This document shows, piece after piece, positions 8,502-18,198 of a stretch of 64,000 nucleotides of DNA. The stretch's first letter is position 1. The number at the start of each line of letters is the position of its first letter. Source of the DNA: CAYVXE01 sp964455375 (GTDB taxonomy: Bacteria; Zhuqueibacterota; Zhuqueibacteria; Oceanimicrobiales; Oceanimicrobiaceae). Location: positions 9,074 through 73,073 of the forward strand of contig CAYVXE010000006.1 in NCBI GenBank assembly GCA_964455375.1, given 5' to 3'. The notes under the pieces were generated by a model. It was not told where the DNA came from, ran no database searches, and saw nothing but the letters and a program-made list of their open reading frames with translations. A program made the translations under genes and the position numbers.

Positions 8502-10619
8502 TTATTTTACGAAAGCCATTTTACGAATTTTGGTGAAATTACCGGCTTTCATTTTGACAAAATACACACCTGATGATACAAGACGTCCCGCATCATTGTG
8601 GCCAGACCATTGAATGGCGTAATTTCCGCTGGGTTGCTGTTTATCTACCAAAGTGCGCACAAGCTGTCCCATCAAATTGTACACTTTAATTTCTACCTGT
8701 GATGCCTGTGCTACTCTGTACTGAATATTCGTTTCAGGATTAAACGGATTCGGATAGTTTTGCGCCAGAGCAAAACGATCGGGTAGATTGTCACCACGGT
8801 CTGCTACACTGGTAGGTTGGGTTAAGTCCGGTGGTGTCTCCACAGTTAATGGTGCCGTTGGTGCACCTTCCAGCCAATCCATTGTTGGCAGATTAAATAC
8901 AGATGGCCATGTGGTTGAACCATCAGCAGCGACATCCGTTGGATGAATGAACTGATAGTACCGTCGACCTCTGTCAAAGCCACTTCCATTGGTGACAAAA
9001 CCATTGGCGGTTGTTCCATACGCTATGACATAACCTAATTGATACCAGCCCGGACCGCTAATATTCCAGGTGCCGGAATAAACCATATCGCCATCGTCAT
9101 CCTTCAATTGAACCACACGGGCCTTGGCGTCACCAACTTCAAATCCCTGCGTCACAGCCAGCAAAGAACCATCCATCTGAATGAACACCGAATCTGTCGC
9201 AGGATTGAAGAGTGTTCCTGTATTCGCCACCGGATCCATTGCCGGTGCCATATTGATATTGAACGTCACCGCGACGTCATTGGCAAACCAACCATTTTGC
9301 GGTACGCTTGCAAAGAACTGACGGTCAAAACCGAAATCACCTTCCGGCGCTTGTTGTGCTTGATTACCATAAACAAAAATACGGTTTCCACCACCGGCCG
9401 CAGAAGGCTCTTCCCAGCCGTTATCCAAAGTTAACATAGGGATGTAGTTCGGACTTGTGGGGTCAACCCGTGTAGAATCCCAGGTCACAAAATATTTGTA
9501 AGCAATATTAGTTCCCGGAAAACTTGAAAATGGTTCAACGCCGGTCCATTCCTGCAGCAACGGCTCAAAATTTAAATCGATGAAATCGTTTGGCCTGCTC
9601 CAGCCTTTAGCTCCGATAACCGCGATTTGATCTCCGAGACCACGATCAAACAAGCCGATACCTTCAAGGGCTTCTGTACTCACGCGAAAGGTGACGTCGG
9701 CTGCCACCAGTGTTTTCCCGGTAGTCTTTTTTCTGTCAAAATTAACCCAATGTAACGTCGTATCCATTGAACCGGTAATCAGGCTCGTTGTGTAGGTAAA
9801 ATTACGGTTGCCACCGCTTTCCCAGTCAATATTTCCACTAGTTTCTATAAAGAATTTATAATTTTGCACACTACCTGCCGTTACCGAATCTTTCGGGATA
9901 TAGGCCACGCCGGACCAGAAAGACCCATCATTGACGGAATTGGCTTCGCGGGAAAGAACAACATTGGTTGTGCCCCAGTTTATAACACCACCTGAAGTAC
10001 CATCATCTCCACGTACACCCACCGGACCATTTACCGCCGGGTCAAACTGCAATAACTCTGTCACACCACCCATGTTAACGCGGAAATAGATGGCGATAGA
10101 ATCGGCCTTTGCAGCATACGGACGAAAATCTTGATCGACTTTGGCTCCACCAACATTCGGATGATAGAATTGGGTGGGGAGTGTCGTGTCTGTTGCCCCG
10201 ACGATAAAAGTTCGCGTATCGGTATCAATTCCATTAGATGGATTGAACGGCCCTTCCCAACCACCGTCCGGTGAAGTACCATTATCACTATTGAAGCCGG
10301 CCCAAAGTTTGTAGCGCAGGGTGTCCCCAACATTTAGTTCAAAAGTACCAGACCAGTAATCACCGCCGACATTAGTAAAATCAAGATCTGAGGTTGAATT
10401 CCAATCAATGATTTTTCCACCAGGTAAAACCGCACCCGTTTGACCATTTGCTGAACCTCGAATTTCGACAGCACCGTTTTCATTCAAAGTGTCAAGATTC
10501 GTTGAAGTGTTCACTACAAAAGTCACATTTACAGTCTGTGCGGCAACCGGCATGGTTAATAGGAACATCATAAAAATAACACCTGCCGATCTAATAGTTT
10601 TCCATAAATATTTTTGCAT
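8502..10619 (-). CDS. Secreted starch-binding-like repeat protein with C-terminal sorting domain
   Basis: A 705-residue secreted protein. The signal peptide ends near residue 28 (MPVAAQ). Four related beta-rich domains follow, starting near residues 29, 172, 307 and 445. They share VTFxVN-type openings, an aromatic YWSGT/FWSGV turn and YKLWAG/YKFFIE strands, and resemble CBM20-like or SusE/SusF-like glucan-binding folds (inference from pattern). The last 85 residues form the FlgD-like/type A sorting module (QNYPNPFNPETNIQYRV, then SSGVYFVKMKAG). AGGAGGTAAAT lies just before the ATG. In a locus with amylases and a TonB receptor its likely job is to hold starch at the cell surface. It occupies the place that SusE/SusF-type proteins take in Bacteroidota loci, but with a sorting tail rather than a lipobox. 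Confidence 0.78.
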   Translation of the reverse strand: MQKYLWKTIRSAGVIFMMFLLTMPVAAQTVNVTFVVNTSTNLDTLNENGAVEIRGSANGQTGAVLPGGKIIDWNSTSDLDFTNVGGDYWSGTFELNVGDTLRYKLWAGFNSDNGTSPDGGWEGPFNPSNGIDTDTRTFIVGATDTTLPTQFYHPNVGGAKVDQDFRPYAAKADSIAIYFRVNMGGVTELLQFDPAVNGPVGVRGDDGTSGGVINWGTTNVVLSREANSVNDGSFWSGVAYIPKDSVTAGSVQNYKFFIETSGNIDWESGGNRNFTYTTSLITGSMDTTLHWVNFDRKKTTGKTLVAADVTFRVSTEALEGIGLFDRGLGDQIAVIGAKGWSRPNDFIDLNFEPLLQEWTGVEPFSSFPGTNIAYKYFVTWDSTRVDPTSPNYIPMLTLDNGWEEPSAAGGGNRIFVYGNQAQQAPEGDFGFDRQFFASVPQNGWFANDVAVTFNINMAPAMDPVANTGTLFNPATDSVFIQMDGSLLAVTQGFEVGDAKARVVQLKDDDGDMVYSGTWNISGPGWYQLGYVIAYGTTANGFVTNGSGFDRGRRYYQFIHPTDVAADGSTTWPSVFNLPTMDWLEGAPTAPLTVETPPDLTQPTSVADRGDNLPDRFALAQNYPNPFNPETNIQYRVAQASQVEIKVYNLMGQLVRTLVDKQQPSGNYAIQWSGHNDAGRLVSSGVYFVKMKAGNFTKIRKMAFVK

Positions 10620-10767
10620 ATTTACCTCCTGTTAAGCATTTCAATAAACTGTTAATTAAAAATAAATACGAATAATTTCGTTACTCACCTCCTTCCAAAG
10701 GGCTTAATGTTTTTATCACTCGATTCTTTTTAATGCAAATCCCTAATAAAAACAGGTTAACCGAAAC

Positions 10768-11808
10768 TTAAAATTTTATTGCAACGGAAAATCGATTAAT
10801 CGATCCTAAACTTTTAAAATCCTGGTAGGCATATCCACCGGATATTTCCAAACCTGCGGAAGTTTCCCAATTGATACCCGCACCAAGCGTCAACCCTTTC
10901 TCACGGTCATCAAGAAACAAATCATTAAAACCGGCTCGTAGCACCAACAGTTCTTTAAAGAGTGCGTACTCACCGCCCACATTAAGACTTTGGGCATTAT
11001 CATTGGGGTTCAGACCATCTACGGCAATCGTAAAACGATTTGATTCCCGTTTTATTGCATCCCAGGAAAGCCCCACTCTCATAATTAACGGAGCGTTAAA
11101 ATTGTCTGTCCGTAAACGTCCCACAACGCTCTGGTTGTTGCCGTTCTGATTCGGAGCAATATCAACCCGTATGTTTAAATCCTCACCATCGATTCGCATA
11201 TCTGAACCAAAATTAGAAATACTCACCCCCAAACGGACGCCAGAAAAGGGGGTATCATAAAGCGTTCCGATATCAAAAGCCATGCCGTTTGCACTTGAAT
11301 TGAGAATCGATTCGTGAATAAATTTAACGTTCACGCCAATGGAAAATCGATCCGTCAAATTTCTGGCATACGCCACGCCGATAGCAGCGCTGTTAGAGTT
11401 AAAGGTCTCCCCTGTTCCCATGGGTTGATCGATAGTTGTTACTTCTATATCATTCGAGGTTAACGCTGTAACATTCACTCCGATGGAACCGAAACCTTCG
11501 AAAGGCAGGACCAAGCCAAAATAATTGAATGTCAGTCCCGGTAACCAGGATGAATAATCCACAAAGAAGGATCGTTTTTGAATTCTGGCAATACCGCCGG
11601 GGTTCCAAAACATCGCGGAAGCATCATCAGCAATGGAAACAAATGCACTACCCATAGCAGCACCACGAACGCCAACAGGAATACGTAAGAATGTCGCTGC
11701 AGATGTTCCTACCTTTTTTACAACTTGTGCATCAGCCTGGCTGGTACTAATTACAACCAGCAAGATTCCAAATAATTTCACAAGCCGATATTTTTTAAAT
11801 ACTATCAT
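10768..11808 (-). CDS. PorV/PorQ-like outer-membrane beta-barrel protein
   Basis: A 346-residue protein with a signal peptide (VVISTSQADAQ). The N-terminal signature is AATFLRIPVGVRGAAMG, then ADDASAMFWNPGGIA, which is typical of the PorV/UPF0164 family of outer-membrane proteins. The rest alternates short beta strands ending in a C-terminal aromatic (SVAIKF). In type IX-secreting bacteria PorV shuttles sorted cargo to the surface. Here it stands directly between two secreted proteins with FlgD-like C-terminal modules, which supports a dedicated secretion or anchoring role (inference). GGAGAG precedes the ATG. Its stop and the next start are separated by a 148-bp leader region with an AT-rich stretch. 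Confidence 0.82.
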   Translation of the reverse strand: MIVFKKYRLVKLFGILLVVISTSQADAQVVKKVGTSAATFLRIPVGVRGAAMGSAFVSIADDASAMFWNPGGIARIQKRSFFVDYSSWLPGLTFNYFGLVLPFEGFGSIGVNVTALTSNDIEVTTIDQPMGTGETFNSNSAAIGVAYARNLTDRFSIGVNVKFIHESILNSSANGMAFDIGTLYDTPFSGVRLGVSISNFGSDMRIDGEDLNIRVDIAPNQNGNNQSVVGRLRTDNFNAPLIMRVGLSWDAIKRESNRFTIAVDGLNPNDNAQSLNVGGEYALFKELLVLRAGFNDLFLDDREKGLTLGAGINWETSAGLEISGGYAYQDFKSLGSINRFSVAIKF

Positions 11809-11838
11809 CTTAAACTCTCCAATGAGTTTTCTTTCAAA

Positions 11839-14800
11839 TTATTTGATAATTGCAAATGTTCCGGTTTTCTTCCCAATTCCGGGTGCCTCCAGATAATAGA
11901 TATACATTCCATAGGATATGTCCAGATTATCTCTACTCAACATATCCCAAATGGCGGTTCCATTATCCAAGACAGAATCATGCTGAATGGTATCGATCAA
12001 AACACCATTCACGTTAAAAATGCGAATCGTGCATTTTTGCGGCAAATTAATAAAATGCAATTCTCTCGGACCGCGGCCGCTGCTGAACGGGTTTCTCGGT
12101 TCCCACCGGGCAGCGGCAACATAAGGATTTGGCACTACGCGAATATCGTTCAATTGAGATTTTGCCAGCGCGTTGGAAGCAGATTCTCCAGCAACTGTAA
12201 ACCGGTATCTATCCTGGGTCAGAAATGGTTTCCTTAATATCAGATTCAACGTATCGCCAGCAGCAGGATTTCTTCCGCCCGTTGACAAATTCAGCGTAAC
12301 CCGCCATGAATAAACAGATTTGCCCTTGGAGTTCTTTTCTATAAACAAAATTGTATCTGTTAAATTCGCATTGTTGGTATTAATGCTGAAATGCCCGTCA
12401 TTCCCATCTAATTCGGCAAATGCAAAATCCACCGGAATATTTTTCGAAGTATTTAGAATCTTGAAGTTCACTTCTTTTGCAGGTAGTTGTACAAATCCGA
12501 TGGATGTATCTTTCGATGCAGCAATACCCACGTCGCCGAATACCATCTGATAATCATTTGGTAATTGTTCACCGATGATATTTAGAAACTGAACGGGACT
12601 AAATTGAAAAGGAAAAATATCATTACTACTCCAGGAGGATACAACTTTATTGAGGCGTACTCGATCTTCGTTGATAAATGTTAGTCGAAAACCATCGATG
12701 AGCGGTACTTCATCGCCTTCATTGAAATTCTTACTCTTCTCCAGCTCGATATTTCCATCCGTCAAGTCTGTAACCGTGAAATTTTTTGTGACGATATTAT
12801 CAAATATAGGCCCGGGAACAATGGTATCCTGAAAAGTAACCTCATATTCATGACCGGTTTGGATCGCCCGGGGGTCGACAATTTTGAATCCGATGATACC
12901 GCTCGAGGTACCGGTCACATGCGTGAGTTCCTTCACATTAGCAGGTAAATAACCCGCTACGGCTGCTCGTGGTCGGAGTTCCACAACATTTTGACCGGTT
13001 ATGACATTCCCCTGCGGATCAACATCCACATTTATGGGTGTCTCAGTTGGTGAAATATTTCCCGCCGTAAAACCAAAATCATAGGCTGTGACTGCATAAA
13101 AATAACGTTGCCCATTGGTCACCGTTGAATCGATAAAAGAATGTTTCAATCCGGTATCACTTCCTAAATCAAACTTGACGCCATTGATATCGACCGGGTG
13201 CAGTCCCTGTATGCCGTCTTTCAAATCAAACTGGGCAATAGGTCGTAAAAGCGTCGCCACACCTTTTGCATCCGTAATCACTTTTGCATCGAGGAATGCA
13301 GCATCCGTTGCGCGATAAATACGGTACCCTTCGAAATCCTTAAACTGTCCGCCAAGCCGTTTGATAAAGCGATCCTCAGACGATTCTGCAACATCGTCCC
13401 AATAAAGCGTGACGCGCTTGTCACCCGGAACGCCGGTCACCGTCACTTGCAGAGGTGCTTGCGCAAACTGATAGTCAGATTCAAACGCCGTACGCGCCTG
13501 CTTTTGTTTTTGAATGGCGCTCTCTATGTCCGCATCTTTTGTAATGCCCCCTCCCGCCATGGCGACCGAAACAGCCATACGCTGACGTTGTCCTGGTTCG
13601 ATTGGAAAAAAGCCGGAAGACACAAACAAATCGAATTTACCAACCCGTCTGAATAACCTGAACTGCCCGGGTACCATAAATTTCCGCCAAATCGTTGCGT
13701 CTGCAACTGTGCTAAAATTAATCCCACCTTCGACATCCTGCACGGCGGAGGTAATGCCAATCAAATCGGTTTCACTCACATCTGTTTTATCGATATTCGG
13801 TTCGCCAGGGAAGTTTGTTCCTGAGCCTGAACTTGCAACTCCATCCCCTTCTCCGGGATCACCGCTATTTTCCACCCCGTCTAACCCCACATCATCCTGT
13901 AAAACACTCCAGTCATTATCATTGTCAAAACCATCATCCCGTGATTCATCGATCATGGGCGCCACCGTTGCAAAGGTCTGCGGCGTCGCCTTGCCCGGCA
14001 CAATAAATCCACGTTTGAGGGTATCTCCCACATCATAGGAAAGATAATTGATAAACCGCACCGGTCTAACCGTGCCGGTAATTTCATCAAAGCGTTCGAG
14101 ATGCAGGGTCAGGCGTTCATCGACGAGGCCATCCAAATCGTCATCACGTAAGTCAGCCAGAGTATCTTCTGTTACGGTAATTCCGCCCGGTGGCAGCACA
14201 ATACTCCGACCGAGTGTTTTGACTGTTCCCCCGCCTTGCGGATATTCCGTAATTATTCTATCGAATGTGAGCGAATCGATGAGTACGATTTTGTCTCCGG
14301 GTCTAAGGGTACGTGGTTGGAAATTCGCTTCGGTAAAAAGTGGAATTCGTTCATCAGGATCACCGGTGATTTGTGATATCAATTCAGGATGCAGGTCTGC
14401 ATCGCCATCGTTATCGATGCCATCCACTTCGTTACCTGGCGTTTCCAGAAATTTGATGGAACCCAATCCGACGGGGTCGCTGCCAAATGCTTCCGTACCA
14501 ATACGATCAGCATCCGTAAGAAATGCCGTACTGGTCTGCAAGTCCACAAATGGAAAATCGTCTTCTGCATCACCGCCGACAATATCAGCTATCCAGATCA
14601 AGAAAGATGCTTTCGGAATTCGTTTCGTGCCATCATTGAGTATATCATGAATATGAAAAATAACATCGTTGATGAGGATTTGTGTCCAGGCCAATACACG
14701 GACATCCATCAAAAGTCCCATCCCCCCGCGAGACGGGTCGGTTTCATCCGGGATGTAATTGAAACGATCGTATAAATCGTCGGAGGTACGATAAAACATT

Positions 14801-15384
14801 TCCTGATCGGCGTTAAAAACATTTTTCCCAAAGAAACCATTCCACGACCCTATCCAACCGGGGTCGATCGGATCATTGCGCTTATCACGCCAGCCTCCCT
14901 GAGCCGCTGTTGGCCAGGTATTTGGTCTATCACTTCGTGCGATGGATTTTGTATCGGGATTGAGAAACCCGGGAACCGGTTCTAAATTCCAGGATTTGCC
15001 GGATGGACTCTGCCGGAAGGTTGGAAAATCGATTATCTGGATGATATTTCCATTTTCATCTTTCACTTCGCCAGCTTTCCAGATAGCAATCAGCGCAATA
15101 TATTCCCGGTTTGTGTTCTTTGGCCATTCATAAGGAATCTCATCCGGTACCGCGGCTGTACGACCACTAAATCCAAAGTTGAAAACCGTAGCCCGCACAT
15201 TGTTGCCATCGATGTTTGTTTTTCTTCTGAAATTAGTGTCACCACGGTTGTCCGATGGCACATGATGGTTTATTTGCGAATAACTCACACCGGTTAAAAA
15301 GAACAGCAAAATGCTGGCAAAGAGCAGGAATCGTTTACTAAACCAATGTTGGCACTGTATTATAGTTAATTTGCTCCTCAACAT
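11839..15384 (-). CDS. Large secreted protein partnered with the TonB receptor, FlgD-like C-terminus
   Basis: An 1181-residue exported protein with a hydrophobic signal (FASILLFFLTGVSYSQ). Several aspartate-rich stretches look like calcium-binding or thrombospondin-3-type loops: DGIDNDGDADLHPE (about residue 325), DDDLDGLVDER and DESRDDGFDNDND. A fibronectin-type-III-like section follows (VTLYWDDVAESSEDRF, then KDFEGYRIYRA and YFYAVTAYD). The end (NPYVAAARWEPRNPFSSGRG, then IRIFNVNGVLIDT and SYGMYIYYLEAPG) is a divergent FlgD/sorting-type module. It starts 33 bp after the receptor stop and is surely co-expressed with it. I recognise this as the kind of uncharacterised protein that accompanies TonB receptors in Calditrichota-like genomes; no SusD similarity is visible. 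Confidence 0.72.
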   Translation of the reverse strand: MLRSKLTIIQCQHWFSKRFLLFASILLFFLTGVSYSQINHHVPSDNRGDTNFRRKTNIDGNNVRATVFNFGFSGRTAAVPDEIPYEWPKNTNREYIALIAIWKAGEVKDENGNIIQIIDFPTFRQSPSGKSWNLEPVPGFLNPDTKSIARSDRPNTWPTAAQGGWRDKRNDPIDPGWIGSWNGFFGKNVFNADQEMFYRTSDDLYDRFNYIPDETDPSRGGMGLLMDVRVLAWTQILINDVIFHIHDILNDGTKRIPKASFLIWIADIVGGDAEDDFPFVDLQTSTAFLTDADRIGTEAFGSDPVGLGSIKFLETPGNEVDGIDNDGDADLHPELISQITGDPDERIPLFTEANFQPRTLRPGDKIVLIDSLTFDRIITEYPQGGGTVKTLGRSIVLPPGGITVTEDTLADLRDDDLDGLVDERLTLHLERFDEITGTVRPVRFINYLSYDVGDTLKRGFIVPGKATPQTFATVAPMIDESRDDGFDNDNDWSVLQDDVGLDGVENSGDPGEGDGVASSGSGTNFPGEPNIDKTDVSETDLIGITSAVQDVEGGINFSTVADATIWRKFMVPGQFRLFRRVGKFDLFVSSGFFPIEPGQRQRMAVSVAMAGGGITKDADIESAIQKQKQARTAFESDYQFAQAPLQVTVTGVPGDKRVTLYWDDVAESSEDRFIKRLGGQFKDFEGYRIYRATDAAFLDAKVITDAKGVATLLRPIAQFDLKDGIQGLHPVDINGVKFDLGSDTGLKHSFIDSTVTNGQRYFYAVTAYDFGFTAGNISPTETPINVDVDPQGNVITGQNVVELRPRAAVAGYLPANVKELTHVTGTSSGIIGFKIVDPRAIQTGHEYEVTFQDTIVPGPIFDNIVTKNFTVTDLTDGNIELEKSKNFNEGDEVPLIDGFRLTFINEDRVRLNKVVSSWSSNDIFPFQFSPVQFLNIIGEQLPNDYQMVFGDVGIAASKDTSIGFVQLPAKEVNFKILNTSKNIPVDFAFAELDGNDGHFSINTNNANLTDTILFIEKNSKGKSVYSWRVTLNLSTGGRNPAAGDTLNLILRKPFLTQDRYRFTVAGESASNALAKSQLNDIRVVPNPYVAAARWEPRNPFSSGRGPRELHFINLPQKCTIRIFNVNGVLIDTIQHDSVLDNGTAIWDMLSRDNLDISYGMYIYYLEAPGIGKKTGTFAIIK

Positions 15385-15417
15385 AGTATCAATATCCCTT
15401 TAATTAAAGTCATCTAA

Positions 15418-18180
15418 CTAAAATCCAATATTTAATCCAAGCTGAAACCGCCGCGGTTCCGAATAAAAATCCGGACGCACAAAAAACGTCGGATCGGCCG
15501 AAACGTCTTGTAATTGCGTAAATGTAAAATCAGCCTCTCCGGTATCGGCAAAAACATTTACCGGGTTTTTTGAATCAAACAGGTTAAATACTTTCGTAAA
15601 TAGTTTAAAATTGAACCCATATAATTTAAAATTCTTATATGCAGTAAAATCAACAGTAAACAAATCCGGTTTCCTGCGGCTATTCTTTTCAAGACCACCG
15701 ATGACATTTCGACCGGTTCTTCCAAAAGTTGCAATTTGTGGTGTATATGGCTGACCGGAATTGAAGCGCTCTAAAAAACTCACCCCCCAACTCGATGAAC
15801 CCACAAAAATTGATGCATTCACTGAATGGGTTTGATCCCAACTCAATGGTGTCAATTGCTTTGTGGCTTCGGCTCCACCCTGCTGGGCGAAAAATTCTTC
15901 TTCAGGTGTGGAGTTTGTGCCTTCCGCCACCTGGAAAGTATAGTCAAGATTTATGGAATAATGATGCGAGAAACGTTTTGAAAAAGTGAGAGTCACACCC
16001 AGAACATTGGCAAAATCACGATTATTTCGGCGTGAATAAGAAACGCCGGCAAGGGATGTATTAAACGGTTGACTGGTGGATACCCAATCCCGAATATCGC
16101 GATAAAACATGGTCATATCAGCACCGATGTCATCGGAGAGCTGCTGCTGTAAACCAAGCTCATACATGGTTGTTTTCTGTGGTTTTAAATCGGGGTTACC
16201 GAACGGTCCCTGAATACCGGAGGCGCTGGTCACTTTTAATTCGTCGCCGCGGAATAATTGTTCATAGTCCGGTGTCTGCCGGAAGATACCGAAAGAAAAG
16301 TGAATGACGCCGCGGTCAGTTATTGGGTAGGCCACACCTAATCTTGGACTGAGCTGTGTTTTCTTGCTGGTGCGGCGATACCAAAATTGCTCCCGCTCGG
16401 CCAGGGTAAATTTATTGCCGTCTGTCTGCTCATCAAGACCGATAACGCCATCCCCATTGCTATCCTTAAAAATGTGCTGTAATTTAAACGGATTAAAAAT
16501 ATTCGGATCTGTTAAATCCACCGGCACCTTGCCATTAGCGTCAAACAAATCATACCGTAAGCCAACATTAATAATGAGACTTTCATATTCGATTTTGTCC
16601 TGAAAATAGGCAGCAAACGTAAATGGGTCCCGGTTTATCAAACTGTGAGATGGTTCGGTCGCTGGTCGAATCTCTGGTTTAAAGGGAATAATTTGTTGGC
16701 CGCTCGCATCTTCTGCCGGCACCAGAGTAAAGTCATCGAGAAAAACATCGTCGGTCTTAAACTCAACACCCGTTTTTATCTGATGGCGATTGTTTATCTG
16801 GCTGGTAAGATCAAATTTTGCAATCCAGCTTTTTGTGCTGCGTTCAAAACGCGCTAAATCTGTGCCGGCCTGTAAAAATTGATTTGCTCCCGTACTTAAG
16901 GAATCCGGATGTACATAGCGTAAATCGAAAGGATTATCAAACAACACGGACTTTAACTCGTTTCTTTTATATGAGCCGGTGATTTCATAAAAGGTATTTT
17001 TCCCAAGCGCATGTGTCAAATTAGCAATGAATGTCACGCCGTTTACGTCATCGCCGCGCGACCCTCGTGGATTCAATTTGAAACCATGATTATAATTGTG
17101 ACGGTTTTCCTGGCTGCCTAAGAAATCTAATTTAAATTTAATCGGTGCGGCAATACGCCATTCCAGACTGGCCTGGCCGCTCCAACGCCTCTGGGAATTC
17201 ATGGAGACCGCACTACTATCGCCAACTACACGCACCGTGTCGCCATTAATGATCTGTTGCCGGCCCTGCGGGCTGAAAGCATTCGCACCAAATAACCAAC
17301 CGCCATTATGAAACCGTCTTCCGGTAACAAAAAATGTCAGTTTATCCTTGACAATCGGCCCGCTAAGTGACCCTTGAAAATTGTAATTATCTGTGGGATT
17401 TACATCGTTGATATTAAAAAATAGATTGTCATGGGTGCTGATATAGTCTCCACTGTAGGTTTCAAAACTGCCATGAAATTCGTTGCCGCCGGTTTTGGTA
17501 ATGATATTGATGATGCCACTCAACGCCTCTCCGTATTCCGCATTAAATGTCCCACTGATGACTTGCAATTCCTGAATAGATTCATTTTCGACCTGAACGG
17601 CTTGTGTTCTGGTAAAATCATCTGTAATTCGGACACCGTTGACCATGTAAGCGACCTCCGATGAACGACCGCCGCGAATATGAATACCACCCCCGGAGTC
17701 CCGGCTGATCCCGGCCTGTAAATTAAGCACATCCGACAGTTCCTGCACCGGCAAACGCTTGATGTCTTCAGCCTGCACCCGTGCTTCTGATGAGGTTAAA
17801 TCTTTTCGGATTATTGGCTTTTCAGCAATGATGACAACTTCCCCTCCTAATTCAACCGTTTCGGGACGCATTTGAAAATTGATGGTCGTCGTTAAATCGG
17901 TTAACACCTGTACATTCTGCATCAGAACTTTCTGGTACCCGATAAAATCTGCACGCAATTCAAAGTTCCCCGGAGGTACCCGCAAAATTGTATACCGACC
18001 CTCTAAGTCCGATGCCGCACCAAGGGTTGTTCCAACCAAAACAATATTTGCTCCCGGAAGCGGATCACCACTTTCAGCATCGATCACTTTCCCGGTTATT
18101 TTTCCAAATTTCTGGGCAAAACCGGATGTTGTAGCTATTAAAAATAACAGAACGACTAAAATGCGTCCCACTTTTTCCAT
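15418..18180 (-). CDS. TonB-dependent receptor with carboxypeptidase-like N-terminal domain
   Basis: A 920-residue outer-membrane transporter. After the signal peptide (LIATTSGFAQ) residues about 25-110 are a carboxypeptidase D regulatory-like domain (GKITGKVIDAESGDPLPGAN, then GRYTILRVPPGNFELRADFIGY). The plug follows (IRKDLTSSEARVQAEDIKRL, LNLQAGISRDSGGGIHIRGG, VNGVRITDDF), then a 22-strand-type barrel ending in a C-terminal Phe (RRFQLGLNIGF). This is the SusC-like architecture used for TonB-driven uptake of oligosaccharides. The position between a foldase lipoprotein and two secreted proteins of the amylase locus points to maltooligosaccharides as substrate (inference). GGAGTG lies before the ATG. 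No SusD gene adjoins it. Confidence 0.9.
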   Translation of the reverse strand: MEKVGRILVVLLFLIATTSGFAQKFGKITGKVIDAESGDPLPGANIVLVGTTLGAASDLEGRYTILRVPPGNFELRADFIGYQKVLMQNVQVLTDLTTTINFQMRPETVELGGEVVIIAEKPIIRKDLTSSEARVQAEDIKRLPVQELSDVLNLQAGISRDSGGGIHIRGGRSSEVAYMVNGVRITDDFTRTQAVQVENESIQELQVISGTFNAEYGEALSGIINIITKTGGNEFHGSFETYSGDYISTHDNLFFNINDVNPTDNYNFQGSLSGPIVKDKLTFFVTGRRFHNGGWLFGANAFSPQGRQQIINGDTVRVVGDSSAVSMNSQRRWSGQASLEWRIAAPIKFKLDFLGSQENRHNYNHGFKLNPRGSRGDDVNGVTFIANLTHALGKNTFYEITGSYKRNELKSVLFDNPFDLRYVHPDSLSTGANQFLQAGTDLARFERSTKSWIAKFDLTSQINNRHQIKTGVEFKTDDVFLDDFTLVPAEDASGQQIIPFKPEIRPATEPSHSLINRDPFTFAAYFQDKIEYESLIINVGLRYDLFDANGKVPVDLTDPNIFNPFKLQHIFKDSNGDGVIGLDEQTDGNKFTLAEREQFWYRRTSKKTQLSPRLGVAYPITDRGVIHFSFGIFRQTPDYEQLFRGDELKVTSASGIQGPFGNPDLKPQKTTMYELGLQQQLSDDIGADMTMFYRDIRDWVSTSQPFNTSLAGVSYSRRNNRDFANVLGVTLTFSKRFSHHYSINLDYTFQVAEGTNSTPEEEFFAQQGGAEATKQLTPLSWDQTHSVNASIFVGSSSWGVSFLERFNSGQPYTPQIATFGRTGRNVIGGLEKNSRRKPDLFTVDFTAYKNFKLYGFNFKLFTKVFNLFDSKNPVNVFADTGEADFTFTQLQDVSADPTFFVRPDFYSEPRRFQLGLNIGF

Positions 18181-18198
18181 TGTTCACTCCATAAAATA

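Noticed and set aside
10681..10700. Strong Shine-Dalgarno-like GGAAGGAGGTGAG on the minus strand in the leader of the starch-binding-like gene, as a leader peptide start
   Set aside because: The only start codon (GTG) overlaps the AGGAGG itself, and the frame is about 10 codons; the real gene has its own AGGAGG further down. It may be a chance or a standby site.
14048..14650. 200-codon plus-strand frame inside the 1181-residue secreted protein gene
   Set aside because: Antisense shadow of an aspartate-rich coding region; composition is low-complexity Ser/Pro/Arg and the minus strand is clearly coding.
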